Below are positions 24,865 to 33,151 of a stretch of DNA of 38,034 nucleotides, piece by piece. How positions within the stretch are numbered: position 1 is the stretch's first letter; every line of letters begins with the position of its first letter. Both the position numbers and the translations under genes were made by a program. This DNA is from Nitrospinota bacterium (GTDB taxonomy: Bacteria > Nitrospinota_A > UBA7883 > JACRLM01): positions 1-38,034 of the forward strand of contig JACRLM010000009.1 of the NCBI GenBank assembly GCA_016235255.1, read 5' to 3'. The notes below the pieces were generated by a model. That model made no database searches. It had not been told where the DNA came from and saw only the letters and a program-made list of their open reading frames with translations.

Positions 24865-25908
24865 CTACTTCTTCCCGGCTGCAACCTGTTTGCCGGCGTC
24901 CCCGGCGGGCAAGAGGCCGTGTTCCGTTATGTATTCAAACAGGCCGTCCGCGATTATCCGGTGCGCCTTGCCGTTGGGATGGGCGTCATCGGGGCTTACC
25001 CAAAGCGACTCCGGCTTCTCCCCGGCGAACCTCGGCGAAAGGTCCACGACTTCTTTCACGCCGACGCCGCGCGAGGCCTTCTCCACTTTTCCATATATAT
25101 CGGCGAATCCATATTTCGGGCCGACTGCGTGCAGTTCCGGCAAAAGCGCCACCACCAGCCTGAATCCGCCCTCCTCCTTGGACAAATTCGCAAGGCGGCC
25201 AATGGCCTCCTTCATCCCGCGCCATCCATCCGCGTCGTCACGGTACAGGTTGGCGTAATAATTGTCATATCTCTCGCCGGAAATATACATCCGCCTGAAA
25301 GTGTCCACCCTCCCCCAAAGGAGCATGGCCAGATACGAGTATTTGATTATGAAAGGCGATTTTTGCCGGGGGGTGGGCTCCGCGTCGTTGATGAAGTAAT
25401 TGAGTATCACCATGTCCGGCTTGAAGGCCCGGCCGCGCCATTCGAAGAACGAGACCTGCTGGTCGGTATTATAGTTGCCGACGCCGGTGTTGATCACCTG
25501 CGGCGTCTGTGGAATGCCGTTCTTCTTGAAGTATTCCTTGAGCGACGTTTCAAGCCGTGTGGCGAAAAGGTCCTCCTCCTTGGCTCCCCAGCCCACTGTC
25601 AGCGAATCCCCGAGCAGCATCACGCGGTAGGCCCCGGCCGATTTTTCGAGAGGATAGTCACCGCCACGGAATCCGTGGGCGTTTGTCCGGAACTCCACCC
25701 CCATCAAGGTTTCCTTCTGGTTAGGCCTGTGCTCGTGCCCGACGTTGAAGTTTTCGGATGCCCTTTTCACCGTGGCGGCGTACTTGCTCATCTCCACCTG
25801 GTAGTCCATCTTGATGGTGTACATGACGCGGCACACCACTTCCATCAATCCCAGGCAAAGCCCGGCGCTTATCAATATCACCAAAGAGGCGGTAAAAGTC
25901 TTGTTCAT
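24865..25908 (-). CDS. Membrane-anchored SGNH-family protein, short type (cassette 2)
   Basis: A 347-residue protein with an N-terminal anchor (about 5-30). The nucleophile block is MLLGDSLTVGWGAKEEDLF (Ser102), and block V is PDDAHPNGKAHRI with Asp and His present. The region VEMSKYAAT...GHEHRPN matches the short-type signature of the proteins at 20997-22031 and 32128-33132. It starts directly after the long-type SGNH gene with no spacer. The C-terminal tail AGKQVAAGKK is basic and lies beyond the fold. Confidence 0.8.
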   Translation of the reverse strand: MNKTFTASLVILISAGLCLGLMEVVCRVMYTIKMDYQVEMSKYAATVKRASENFNVGHEHRPNQKETLMGVEFRTNAHGFRGGDYPLEKSAGAYRVMLLGDSLTVGWGAKEEDLFATRLETSLKEYFKKNGIPQTPQVINTGVGNYNTDQQVSFFEWRGRAFKPDMVILNYFINDAEPTPRQKSPFIIKYSYLAMLLWGRVDTFRRMYISGERYDNYYANLYRDDADGWRGMKEAIGRLANLSKEEGGFRLVVALLPELHAVGPKYGFADIYGKVEKASRGVGVKEVVDLSPRFAGEKPESLWVSPDDAHPNGKAHRIIADGLFEYITEHGLLPAGDAGKQVAAGKK

Positions 25909-27129
25909 CTATTTTCTGTTTGTCATCTCCAGCGCCAGCGAAGCCAGGCTTTCACCGATGCGCCTGTTGCCGATGTCGTTGTAATGGCCGTAGTCCACGA
26001 ATATTTCCCCGCTTTCGTCCTCAAACAGCCTTGACAAATCCGCCATTTTCACAAGGGGCGAATCCTCCTCCTTGCCGATTTTGTCAAAAGCTGCCGACGC
26101 GCCGTCAAAGAATATATACAGCTTTGCTTTGAACGACTCTTTGGTTATCTTGATTTCCTTCCACTCTTTTTCGGCAAGCGCTGTGGCCTCGCGGGGCGAC
26201 AGGGATTTCTTGAATATCAATGTCGGTTGAAGCACGTGCAAGAACCGCACTTTATTGTCCCTCAACAGCGATCTCGTCGCGGCGGAATAATAGAGATAAT
26301 CGCTGATGTCGCATTCCGCCGTGGCCTCTGGCTCCGGCCCTGGGCCGGCCTTCGCCGATTCCTTGAATGCCTGCCGGGCCTTCAAGGCGGTGATGAAATA
26401 ATAGCCGTCAAGGTTTCCGGGGGTGATCCCAAGCTTCATCTCCATGAACTCCATGAAGCTTATGTCCCCGCGCTGCATTTTCTGGATGTACCCGTCAAAA
26501 TCGCCCACTCCAAGGACATGGTTGAGCTGCTCGCGGTAATAATTGCCGGAATGCGCGGAGCAGGTTATGGCGTCGGTCACGCCGTCGAGAAGCAGGATCA
26601 TGTCCGGCCTGAATGACGGTATCAGCTCGTTCATGACGGCCATGGTCACCAGCGGGCTGGACAGCCCGCCTATGGCGGCGTTTATCACTTCGATATTTTT
26701 TGCTCCAGGAACTTTTCCGGCAAGCGCTCTTTCAAGTACCGCCGCCAGAGTGGCCTCGTTGGACGACGCCCCCTGCCCGGCCGCGGCCGAGCCGCCCAGC
26801 AGGATGATGCGGAACACGCCATAGGGCTTTGGATTCTCATAACTGTCCGCGCCGTCGTTCCTGTTGGAAAAAAATCCGTCCTTGTTTATCTTCAACCCCC
26901 CGGCGGAGCTGTTTGGCTGCAGGGCCATTATGCGAGTGGAGCTGAAATACCTGTTCACGCTCATCAACGGCTTGTCGTCTATCCCTTCGGAGGATGGCCT
27001 GATGAAATTGTGGGCAAAATGGGAGAGGTCCATGCCGACCCTGTATTTCAAATATAGATACGAGGCGGTCTCCAGCAATACCAGCGCCAGGAGGGCCAGG
27101 GCAGGGCCGAGCAGTATGGCGGCCCCCAC
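25909..27129 (-). CDS. Membrane-anchored SGNH-family protein, long type (cassette 2)
   Basis: A 406-residue protein with an N-terminal helix (about 2-24), nucleophile block LLGGSAAAGQG (Ser114), and block V VDYGHYNDIGNRRIG (Asp379 and His382). It aligns with the protein at 19720-21000 along its length. The start is uncertain: GTG at 27129 has no good ribosome site and would place the membrane helix at the very N-terminus. The frame is open for about 20 more codons (KKRDSAIGKKNVLK), which would supply the basic n-region seen in the paralogue, but they contain no ATG, GTG or TTG. Confidence 0.76.
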   Translation of the reverse strand: MGAAILLGPALALLALVLLETASYLYLKYRVGMDLSHFAHNFIRPSSEGIDDKPLMSVNRYFSSTRIMALQPNSSAGGLKINKDGFFSNRNDGADSYENPKPYGVFRIILLGGSAAAGQGASSNEATLAAVLERALAGKVPGAKNIEVINAAIGGLSSPLVTMAVMNELIPSFRPDMILLLDGVTDAITCSAHSGNYYREQLNHVLGVGDFDGYIQKMQRGDISFMEFMEMKLGITPGNLDGYYFITALKARQAFKESAKAGPGPEPEATAECDISDYLYYSAATRSLLRDNKVRFLHVLQPTLIFKKSLSPREATALAEKEWKEIKITKESFKAKLYIFFDGASAAFDKIGKEEDSPLVKMADLSRLFEDESGEIFVDYGHYNDIGNRRIGESLASLALEMTNRK

Positions 27130-27245
27130 TTTCAGGACGTTTTTTTTCCCGATGGCGCTGTCTCTCTTTTTATTGTGTACGATTGCTCATCGGCAGCGCG
27201 GCCTGCCAATGCAATGGCCGCCACGGAGCCGGCGGATATTGTCCG

Positions 27246-27377
27246 TTAGAAGAAATAGACAAAAGGTCCGACTCCTTTGGAGCCGCCGGATAGAAGGATC
27301 AGGGCCACAATCCCGATAAGCGACAGGATGAACGGGATCATTATGTAGTACTTGTACTGCCTGAAAAACTCTCTCAT
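27246..27377 (-). CDS. DUF5989-like single-pass micro-protein (copy 2)
   Basis: A 43-residue product with an ATG start at 27377. The sequence begins MREFFRQYKYYIMIPFILSL, continues through one membrane helix (about 12-30), and ends in GPFVYFF. It has exactly the length and layout of the protein at 22086-22217, and the nucleotide run encoding FFRQYKYY is nearly identical. The ribosome site is weak (AGGA a few bases before the ATG). It lies 94 bases after the MBOAT gene and is followed by an SGNH pair. Confidence 0.75.
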   Translation of the reverse strand: MREFFRQYKYYIMIPFILSLIGIVALILLSGGSKGVGPFVYFF

Positions 27378-27472
27378 TTCCTGTTCTTTCCTGATCGCAT
27401 GCAAGCCCTGTTATGGGTGGATTTTCTATCACGCGCCCGTTGGGGGAGTCAATCCAATTTGTCCGCCGTGGC

Positions 27473-28978
27473 CTAAAAGTCGAAGTAAAGGAACGGCCGC
27501 GCCTGTTCGTTTGGCGGCTGGGTGATGATGAGAGCCGTGAGGACGGCCACGTAAAATATGATTATTCCGTAAATGATGGCCGCGAACGAAAAACGTGTCT
27601 CCTTGAAACGCTCCGAAATTTTGCCCACGATCTCCTGCACGTTCGGGAAGAACCATGCGATGACGCAGGATACGGCAAGCAGCGCCCCGGTCATCAGGGT
27701 CAACTGGCCGCCAGGCTGGAAAACACCCTGTATGTCCGCCATGCCGGACACCATCATGCGCACTCCCGTCATGCTTTCCGACCGGAACACAGCCAGTGAT
27801 ATCACCACCGCCGTGAAAGTGAGAATTGTGGTGAAAGTCCTGCCAAGCGGTGTATTGAACCTGTTCTTGCCGAAGAAGGTGTGGAACAGGTTGTTGGTGG
27901 CCAGATAAATCCCCTGCAACACTCCATAAAGTATGCACTGCCAGTTGGCGGTGTGCCAGAAACCGATGAGGATCATCACTACAATGAAATTTATCTCAAG
28001 GTTCAGGTCCAGCTTTTTTCCCCCCGCAAGCGCCGGGACTTGAAGATACTTGCGGCAGAATTTCGAAAAAATCAGGGGGTAGAACACATACTCCTGGAAA
28101 AACTTCGACAACGTGATGTGCCACCTTCGCCAGAAGTCGATGATGCTGTCCGCCTTATACGGAGAATTGAAGTTCACCGGCAGCTTTATCCCGAACAGAA
28201 GGGAAAGCCCGATGGCCATGTCGGAATATCCGGAAAAATCGAAGTAAAGCTGCATGGAATAGGCGACAGACCCGGCCCATGCGTCCACAAAGCCTATCGC
28301 TCCGCCGTGTCCCGCTGCGGCGAACACGCTCGTTGGATATGGCGCAAGGCTGTCCGCGAACACGGTCTTCTTGAGCAGGCCCAGGAAGAATATCACCACC
28401 CCCTGCAGGAATTCCCTGCTGTCGGGCATCAGCTCGGCCCGGGCGAACTGGGGCATGACATCTTTGTGGTGGATGATGGGGCCGGCGATCAGATGCGGGA
28501 AATACGAGACGAACAGGACGCAATGGATGAAGTTATACTCCTTCGCGGTCCCCTTGTAAAAGTCCACCAGCATCGCTATCTGCGTGAAAGTGTAGAACGA
28601 TATCCCCAGCGGCAGGATAAGGTTGTTTGCAATGAAGCTGGAGCCGAACACTTCGTTCACGTTCTGGACGAAGAAGTTCATGTATTTGTAATAGCACAGC
28701 AGGGAAAGGTTCCCCGCGATGCCGTAGTAAAGGAATCTTTTGGCCGCCCCCTTGTTCCCCTCCCTGTTGCGGGAGATATTGACCCCGGCAAGGTAGTTAA
28801 AGAAGATCGAGGCAACCAGCAACGGCAGGTATCTGGGGTTCCACCACGAATAGAAAAACAGAGAGGCGGCCGCAAGCCATGCCAGAGACAATTCCTTGTG
28901 ACGGCGGCCAAGCAGGTAATAAACAATCACCGTCACCGGCAGGAACGCCAGCAGGAACACATAGCTGTGGAACAGCAT
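27473..28978 (-). CDS. AlgI-like MBOAT O-acyltransferase
   Basis: A 501-residue polytopic protein of normal AlgI/DltB length. Family landmarks include SLFFYSWWNPRYLPLL (about 39-54), DFSGYSDMAIG (about 247-257), FWRRWHITLSKFF (His287) and the catalytic GFWHTANW (His342). MBOAT proteins of this branch move acyl groups from a cytoplasmic donor across the membrane to an SGNH partner and then to a periplasmic polysaccharide or teichoic acid. It is the only MBOAT in the window, whereas six SGNH proteins are encoded. An acyl carrier protein gene lies two genes upstream, so the donor may be an ACP thioester (inference by analogy with DltB and DltC). Confidence 0.92.
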   Translation of the reverse strand: MLFHSYVFLLAFLPVTVIVYYLLGRRHKELSLAWLAAASLFFYSWWNPRYLPLLVASIFFNYLAGVNISRNREGNKGAAKRFLYYGIAGNLSLLCYYKYMNFFVQNVNEVFGSSFIANNLILPLGISFYTFTQIAMLVDFYKGTAKEYNFIHCVLFVSYFPHLIAGPIIHHKDVMPQFARAELMPDSREFLQGVVIFFLGLLKKTVFADSLAPYPTSVFAAAGHGGAIGFVDAWAGSVAYSMQLYFDFSGYSDMAIGLSLLFGIKLPVNFNSPYKADSIIDFWRRWHITLSKFFQEYVFYPLIFSKFCRKYLQVPALAGGKKLDLNLEINFIVVMILIGFWHTANWQCILYGVLQGIYLATNNLFHTFFGKNRFNTPLGRTFTTILTFTAVVISLAVFRSESMTGVRMMVSGMADIQGVFQPGGQLTLMTGALLAVSCVIAWFFPNVQEIVGKISERFKETRFSFAAIIYGIIIFYVAVLTALIITQPPNEQARPFLYFDF

Positions 28979-28998
28979 CAGCTATTTCCCGTAAAAGC

Positions 28999-29017
28999 CC
29001 GGCCCCTGCGGAGCCGG
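28999..29017 (-). terminator. Candidate weak intrinsic terminator or attenuator
   Basis: On the minus strand, CCGGCTCC and GGGGCCGG pair over 8 bp (one G-T wobble) around a 3-base loop, followed by GCTTTTACGG. The T-run is only four bases, so termination would be partial at most. It lies in the 94-base gap between the methyltransferase gene and the MBOAT gene and could lower expression of the distal genes. Confidence 0.35.
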
Positions 29018-29072
29018 ATGGGCATGAACGATATTTTCAAGCTGGTATGGAAGGATAAAGTGAGATAGTTGG

Positions 29073-30032
29073 TCAGGCCTGTTTTTTCAGCACCGCGCAG
29101 TAGTTGAGCGGCCTTTTGGACGATTCCGGGCTGTCGGACGGATACACCGGCAGCACATCTTCCAGTTCGATGCTAAGTTTCGCGTTGGAAATCAGCTCCC
29201 GGACCTCTTGGGCATTCTCGAAAAGGTAAATATGGTCCGAACTGGCGGCGAATATGGCCGTGGTGACGAATATCGGAGCGTCCGGCGCGGCCACCCGGGC
29301 AAGTTCCTTTAGCACCACCAGCGGATTCTCCACATGTTCGAGCACTTCGCCCATCATCACCGAGTCGAATTTGTTGTCCTCGAACGGGATTCCATCGGAG
29401 ACGTTGCGGTTGATGAACCGCGCATTGGGCCGCCCCTTATGGCCGAAGGCGAACTTGCCGGCCCTGTCTATGGCGAAATCGCTGATGTCCAGCCCGGTAT
29501 AACGGACATCCTCATGGGCCGTGAGCAACTGGTAAAGCTGGAATCCCGTGCCAACGCCCACTTCCAGCGACTCCGGATTCTTCTTTATCCCGGGGAGGAA
29601 CTTTTCCGTGAAAAAAACCTTGTTCATCAAATAATGGTTGGGCCACAGCGGCTGGCTTAGCAAAAGGCCGTTAAGGTAATCGGAGCCGTACACATCCTTG
29701 TTGTGGTACACATGCTCCATGGCCTCCTTCTCGGTGGAATACAGGTAGTGGCCGCATTTCTCCAGCCGCCTCTGCAACTCCAGGAACTCCACGCTGAGCA
29801 CGACGTAACTTCTGACCGATTGCCTGAGCCAGTTGGCCGGATCGCCATATATCCCGTTCAGCCTTTGGCCGATAAGCTCCAGTGTGGCAAGCCGCCCGGC
29901 AAATGGGGAGCATGACGCCTCGACGGTGGCCTTGAGCAGAAGCGGCATTTGCGCGTCCAGTTCCTCGAGGATCGCCCTGGACACCGGATATGCGGACAAT
30001 TGCGGGGCGAGTGATTTGAAAAAGGAGCTCAT
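29073..30032 (-). CDS. Class I SAM-dependent methyltransferase near the ACP gene
   Basis: A 319-residue protein. An N-terminal helical region of about 150 residues precedes a Rossmann domain with motif I SLEVGVGTGFQLY (about 155-167), acidic LDISDFA, and SVMMGEVLEHVENP as motif IV. The start lies 1 base after the ACP stop codon, which suggests tight co-expression. In the FK506/ascomycin-type pathway an O-methyltransferase acts on an ACP-bound glycerate-derived unit made by FkbH, so this enzyme may methylate an ACP-linked group. Sugar methylation is the main alternative. Confidence 0.78.
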   Translation of the reverse strand: MSSFFKSLAPQLSAYPVSRAILEELDAQMPLLLKATVEASCSPFAGRLATLELIGQRLNGIYGDPANWLRQSVRSYVVLSVEFLELQRRLEKCGHYLYSTEKEAMEHVYHNKDVYGSDYLNGLLLSQPLWPNHYLMNKVFFTEKFLPGIKKNPESLEVGVGTGFQLYQLLTAHEDVRYTGLDISDFAIDRAGKFAFGHKGRPNARFINRNVSDGIPFEDNKFDSVMMGEVLEHVENPLVVLKELARVAAPDAPIFVTTAIFAASSDHIYLFENAQEVRELISNAKLSIELEDVLPVYPSDSPESSKRPLNYCAVLKKQA

Positions 30033-30033
30033 C

Positions 30034-30279
30034 TTAGAAAGCGACTCCTTTCGCCGCCAAAGCGTTCTTTACGGCGCGGATGTCCTTGAAGTCCGCTATT
30101 TCGAGGATCTCGAACGACACGCCGAACTGCCCCTCAAGCTCGTTTATAAGGTGCACCATGCCGATGGAGTCCCATCCGTCTATGGTCTCCTGCGAGGAGT
30201 CCTCGGTCAAAGAGTTTGCGTCCGCGCCGTACAGGTCGGCGAACACTGAATAAAGCTTCTTAAGGTTGTCGTCAGGCAT
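30034..30279 (-). CDS. Free-standing acyl carrier protein
   Basis: An 81-residue acidic protein. The phosphopantetheine attachment motif is GWDSIGMVHL with Ser38, where Ile replaces the Leu common in fatty-acid ACPs. The four-helix pattern and length fit the carrier-protein family. The gene overlaps the end of the FkbH-like gene by 8 bp and is followed after 1 base by a methyltransferase gene. It probably carries the three-carbon unit activated by the FkbH-like enzyme (inferred from known FkbH-ACP pairs). Confidence 0.9.
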   Translation of the reverse strand: MPDDNLKKLYSVFADLYGADANSLTEDSSQETIDGWDSIGMVHLINELEGQFGVSFEILEIADFKDIRAVKNALAAKGVAF

Positions 30280-32131
30280 TTACGGCTTCTCCTATTCTTA
30301 TCCAATCCGGGTATTGTACCTGCGCGGGAAGGCCTAGCGAGTAAAACTTGCGCCCATCCGCCTCCCCCGTCAAAGTCATTCCAAACTTTTCAAAAAGGCC
30401 GGAGACCTGGGCGTTTTTCTCCGTCGGCGCGTATTCCGCCGCAAGTTTTTTATAGCCCTTCGCCGCGATGTTTTCAACAAGGCCGCTCCAAAGCGCGTTC
30501 TCGGCCCCTCTTCCCAATGCTCTGCAGCTTAAAAGGAAACTGTCCACCACCGCCTGCTCCGCGTCCACCTCCCGGGCTATCGCAAGACCGATGATCCCCT
30601 GGTCGCCATAACGGTCCTTAAGCGAAATGGTGAGCAGGATATTGCGCTTTGACGAGAGCATCGCCGCCAGGTCTGGCGCCTTGTGCCTTTTTGTGGTGAC
30701 GTTGAACTGGTTCGTCTTGGACAGCATCTGGGCGGCCCTGTTCAGGGTCGAATCGTCCACGGGGGCTATGACCGCCTCCATTTTCATCTCGCGCAGGAAA
30801 TCTTCCACGCCGCCGCATTTTTCCAGCAACTGGCCCCGCAACCGCTGGTTGGCGTAGTCCTCGTGCCTTTTGGCGTCCTCTTCGCTTCCCCTGTAGGTGT
30901 CAAAATAGCCGCATTCGGACAGAACGCGCCAGATGGACAGCGGGTCCTCGCTCACCTCCAGCACCATCACCTCGGGCGCCATATACTTCATTTCCTGCCG
31001 TTCGAACTCCTGGTCGTCAAGAAAAACGAACGAGTCCAGCCCGATGTCAAGTTCCTTTGCTATTTCGCGGATATTCTCACATTTGGGGGCCCAGTTCGCC
31101 CTCACCGCCGCGAAATCGTCCAGCGAAAGAAGCATCCCGTCCAGCCGCTTGAAAGCCTCCTCCACATCGGCGTGGTTGTTCTTGGTGACAAGGGCCAGAA
31201 GAATCCCCTGTTGCTTTAGCGACCAGGCGAAGTGCTGTATCCGCCTGTAAACGTTCCCCGGGAAATCGTGGCCGATGACAAGCCCTTCCACCCCATCCTC
31301 GCCAAGCACCCCTTTCCAGAGGGTGTTGTCCAGGTCCAACGCCAGGCATTTGGCCGGCGGATACAGAAGCGGGCGCAAAACGCGCTTTATATGTTTGGCG
31401 AAAGAAAACGCCGCGAGCCCGTCGGCCACGGGCTGCCGGGCGAACAGGTCCATCTTGTCGTCATACATCGAGCCGATATGACGCGCCGGAAGGTTTGCGA
31501 TGTCCAGAACGTGCAGATGGATGTTTTGCGAGGCCATCTCCAGCAACTCCAGGTTTATCTTCATGATCACGCTGGACAGGCCGTGATGGACATGCGGGTC
31601 CCTCACAGGGTTTATGTGGCGCGCCGGATATGGGAACGTGGACATAAAGAGAGGGGCGGAGGAAATCTTCGGGTATTGGGCGCATATGTTCCCGATCCTG
31701 GCGATGATCTGCTTTGCGGCCGCAAGCCGCGCCTGGGGGCTCCAGCTGTGCCCTTCCAGCGCAAGATTCGGGTGGAGCTCTTCAAGCCTCCACAGGACAA
31801 TAACCGCGTCCGGTGAGTTTTGCAGCATCGGCGACGCCGGATCCAGAAGCGACTGCTCTATGTTGTCAAGCTCCCCCAAGGCTATCACCGGCCTGCATGG
31901 GCATGTGGAAAGAGCAAGCTTTATGTAATCAAGCTGTGTCTCCACCGTGTACGTCCGCACGATTCCAAGCTTGAACCCCGGCCCAGCAAGCTCCGCCGGA
32001 AGTTCGTTTACGCTCTTTAAAGCCCGCCGGACCGACCCTATCGAAGGCGCAGCGGCAGCCTCCATCACAGCCTTTACGGCCTGCTCGGGCCAGGATCCGG
32101 AAATATCAAGCCCCGCCGCCGCGTTTTTCAT
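30272..32131 (-). CDS. FkbH-like HAD-superfamily enzyme
   Basis: A 619-residue protein starting at ATG 32131, which overlaps the previous gene by 4 bp. The frame remains open upstream but there overlaps the SGNH gene. The N-terminal ~250 residues form the FkbH SGNH-like/accessory region. The HAD IIIC domain begins at CLALDLDNTLWKGVLGEDG, with the catalytic aspartates in DLDNT at about 266-270, and continues with LALVTKNNH and FLDDQEFER. The C-terminal part (about 470-619) is the GNAT-like end of FkbH proteins. Characterised FkbH enzymes take D-1,3-bisphosphoglycerate, remove phosphate and load a glyceryl group onto an ACP. With an ACP encoded in the overlapping gene the same reaction is likely here, although no downstream FkbK/FkbI-type dehydrogenase gene is seen. 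Confidence 0.87.
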   Translation of the reverse strand: MKNAAAGLDISGSWPEQAVKAVMEAAAAPSIGSVRRALKSVNELPAELAGPGFKLGIVRTYTVETQLDYIKLALSTCPCRPVIALGELDNIEQSLLDPASPMLQNSPDAVIVLWRLEELHPNLALEGHSWSPQARLAAAKQIIARIGNICAQYPKISSAPLFMSTFPYPARHINPVRDPHVHHGLSSVIMKINLELLEMASQNIHLHVLDIANLPARHIGSMYDDKMDLFARQPVADGLAAFSFAKHIKRVLRPLLYPPAKCLALDLDNTLWKGVLGEDGVEGLVIGHDFPGNVYRRIQHFAWSLKQQGILLALVTKNNHADVEEAFKRLDGMLLSLDDFAAVRANWAPKCENIREIAKELDIGLDSFVFLDDQEFERQEMKYMAPEVMVLEVSEDPLSIWRVLSECGYFDTYRGSEEDAKRHEDYANQRLRGQLLEKCGGVEDFLREMKMEAVIAPVDDSTLNRAAQMLSKTNQFNVTTKRHKAPDLAAMLSSKRNILLTISLKDRYGDQGIIGLAIAREVDAEQAVVDSFLLSCRALGRGAENALWSGLVENIAAKGYKKLAAEYAPTEKNAQVSGLFEKFGMTLTGEADGRKFYSLGLPAQVQYPDWIRIGEAVNA

Positions 32132-33132
32132 TTCGCCACCCCTTCGGCTCCTGCATTTGCGTTCCCGCCCGCCGGGGCCTTCAATACCGGGTATAGCGCC
32201 TCCGCCATCAGCTTGTGTCCAAGCTCGTTGGGATGTGCGTCCACCTTTGTGGCCCATATCTGCCCGGGGGTCAGCCCCTTGAACGCCTGATAGAAATTCA
32301 CGAACGTGTATCCGTTCTCTTTTGCGATCTTCTCGAACTCTTCGTCGGTGAACTGGAACCTGTAATTTACCAGGTCGTGGGTCTCCGGTATCAGGCCGAG
32401 GTAAAGCCTTACGTGATTTTCCTTCGCGTAGCCCGCCAGCCGCTTGAAGGCGGTTTTCATCGACTTGAATCCCTCGCGCTCCGGATTGAACACGCTCCTG
32501 TAATACGCCTCCAGCGAATCGAATCCGGCGGGGCCGGTGTTCTGTTTGATTACGCTCCAGATTGTCACCGCCAGCTGGCTGTTTCGCATCAGGAAGTTGG
32601 CCGAGCCGGCCTCCAGTATCTCCGCGTCACGCACGAAACACAGCGCCACCACGTCGGTCGGCTTTAATTTATTAAGCCTGGTGATGAAAAGCTCCACATA
32701 CCTGGCGGTGTTATAGTTGGCCACGCCGGAGTTGAACACTTCCACATCGTCACCGTCTTTGGCGAACATCTGCCGTATCCGCTCCTCAACGGTCTTGTCC
32801 TCCTCCACCCCCCATCCAAGGGTCACCGATCCGCCGATGAAAACTATCCTCCTTTTGCCCGTCTCGCCCGGCACGGGGCCGCCCCTCATCCCCCATTCAT
32901 TAAGCCGGATGTTCACGTTCTGTAGGACCGCCTGGCTGTTTGGCGCATGCTCGTGCCCTAACACCGGGTTATCGCTGGGGCGTTTTAAACCGATGCTGTA
33001 CCGCCACATCTCTATATCGTAATTCTGCATGGACGAATTCTTGATCCGCAGGACCACCTCCCCTATCAAAAGCGGCAGCAGCAGGGAGACTATAACAGCG
33101 GCGGCCTTCACAGGAGCGCTGGAGAGCTTCAT
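32128..33132 (-). CDS. Membrane-anchored SGNH-family protein with altered motifs
   Basis: 334 residues from ATG 33132. A longer frame upstream consists of Arg/Lys-rich codons overlapping the preceding gene. The N-terminal anchor is at about 8-28. The short-type signature IEMWRYSIG...GHEHAPN is present. The nucleophile block is FIGGSVTLGWG (Ser102), with Gly in place of the Asp of GDS. Block V reads KVDAHPNELGH, with Val three residues before the His where Asp is expected and Asp only at minus two. It lies directly before the FkbH-like gene. It may be the AlgJ/AlgX-like partner of the MBOAT protein, or a scaffold, which is inferred. Confidence 0.75.
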   Translation of the reverse strand: MKLSSAPVKAAAVIVSLLLPLLIGEVVLRIKNSSMQNYDIEMWRYSIGLKRPSDNPVLGHEHAPNSQAVLQNVNIRLNEWGMRGGPVPGETGKRRIVFIGGSVTLGWGVEEDKTVEERIRQMFAKDGDDVEVFNSGVANYNTARYVELFITRLNKLKPTDVVALCFVRDAEILEAGSANFLMRNSQLAVTIWSVIKQNTGPAGFDSLEAYYRSVFNPEREGFKSMKTAFKRLAGYAKENHVRLYLGLIPETHDLVNYRFQFTDEEFEKIAKENGYTFVNFYQAFKGLTPGQIWATKVDAHPNELGHKLMAEALYPVLKAPAGGNANAGAEGVAK

Positions 33133-33151
33133 CTTCAGAATCCCCGCGGTC

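Noticed and set aside
24508..26034. A 508-codon plus-strand open frame antisense to the transporter fusion and SGNH genes
   Set aside because: It is His/Arg/Gln-rich, lacks any domain pattern, and lies opposite genes with clear motifs. It is a by-product of GC-biased third codon positions. The same applies to long plus-strand frames at 16037-17086, 27881-29068 and 33029-34282.
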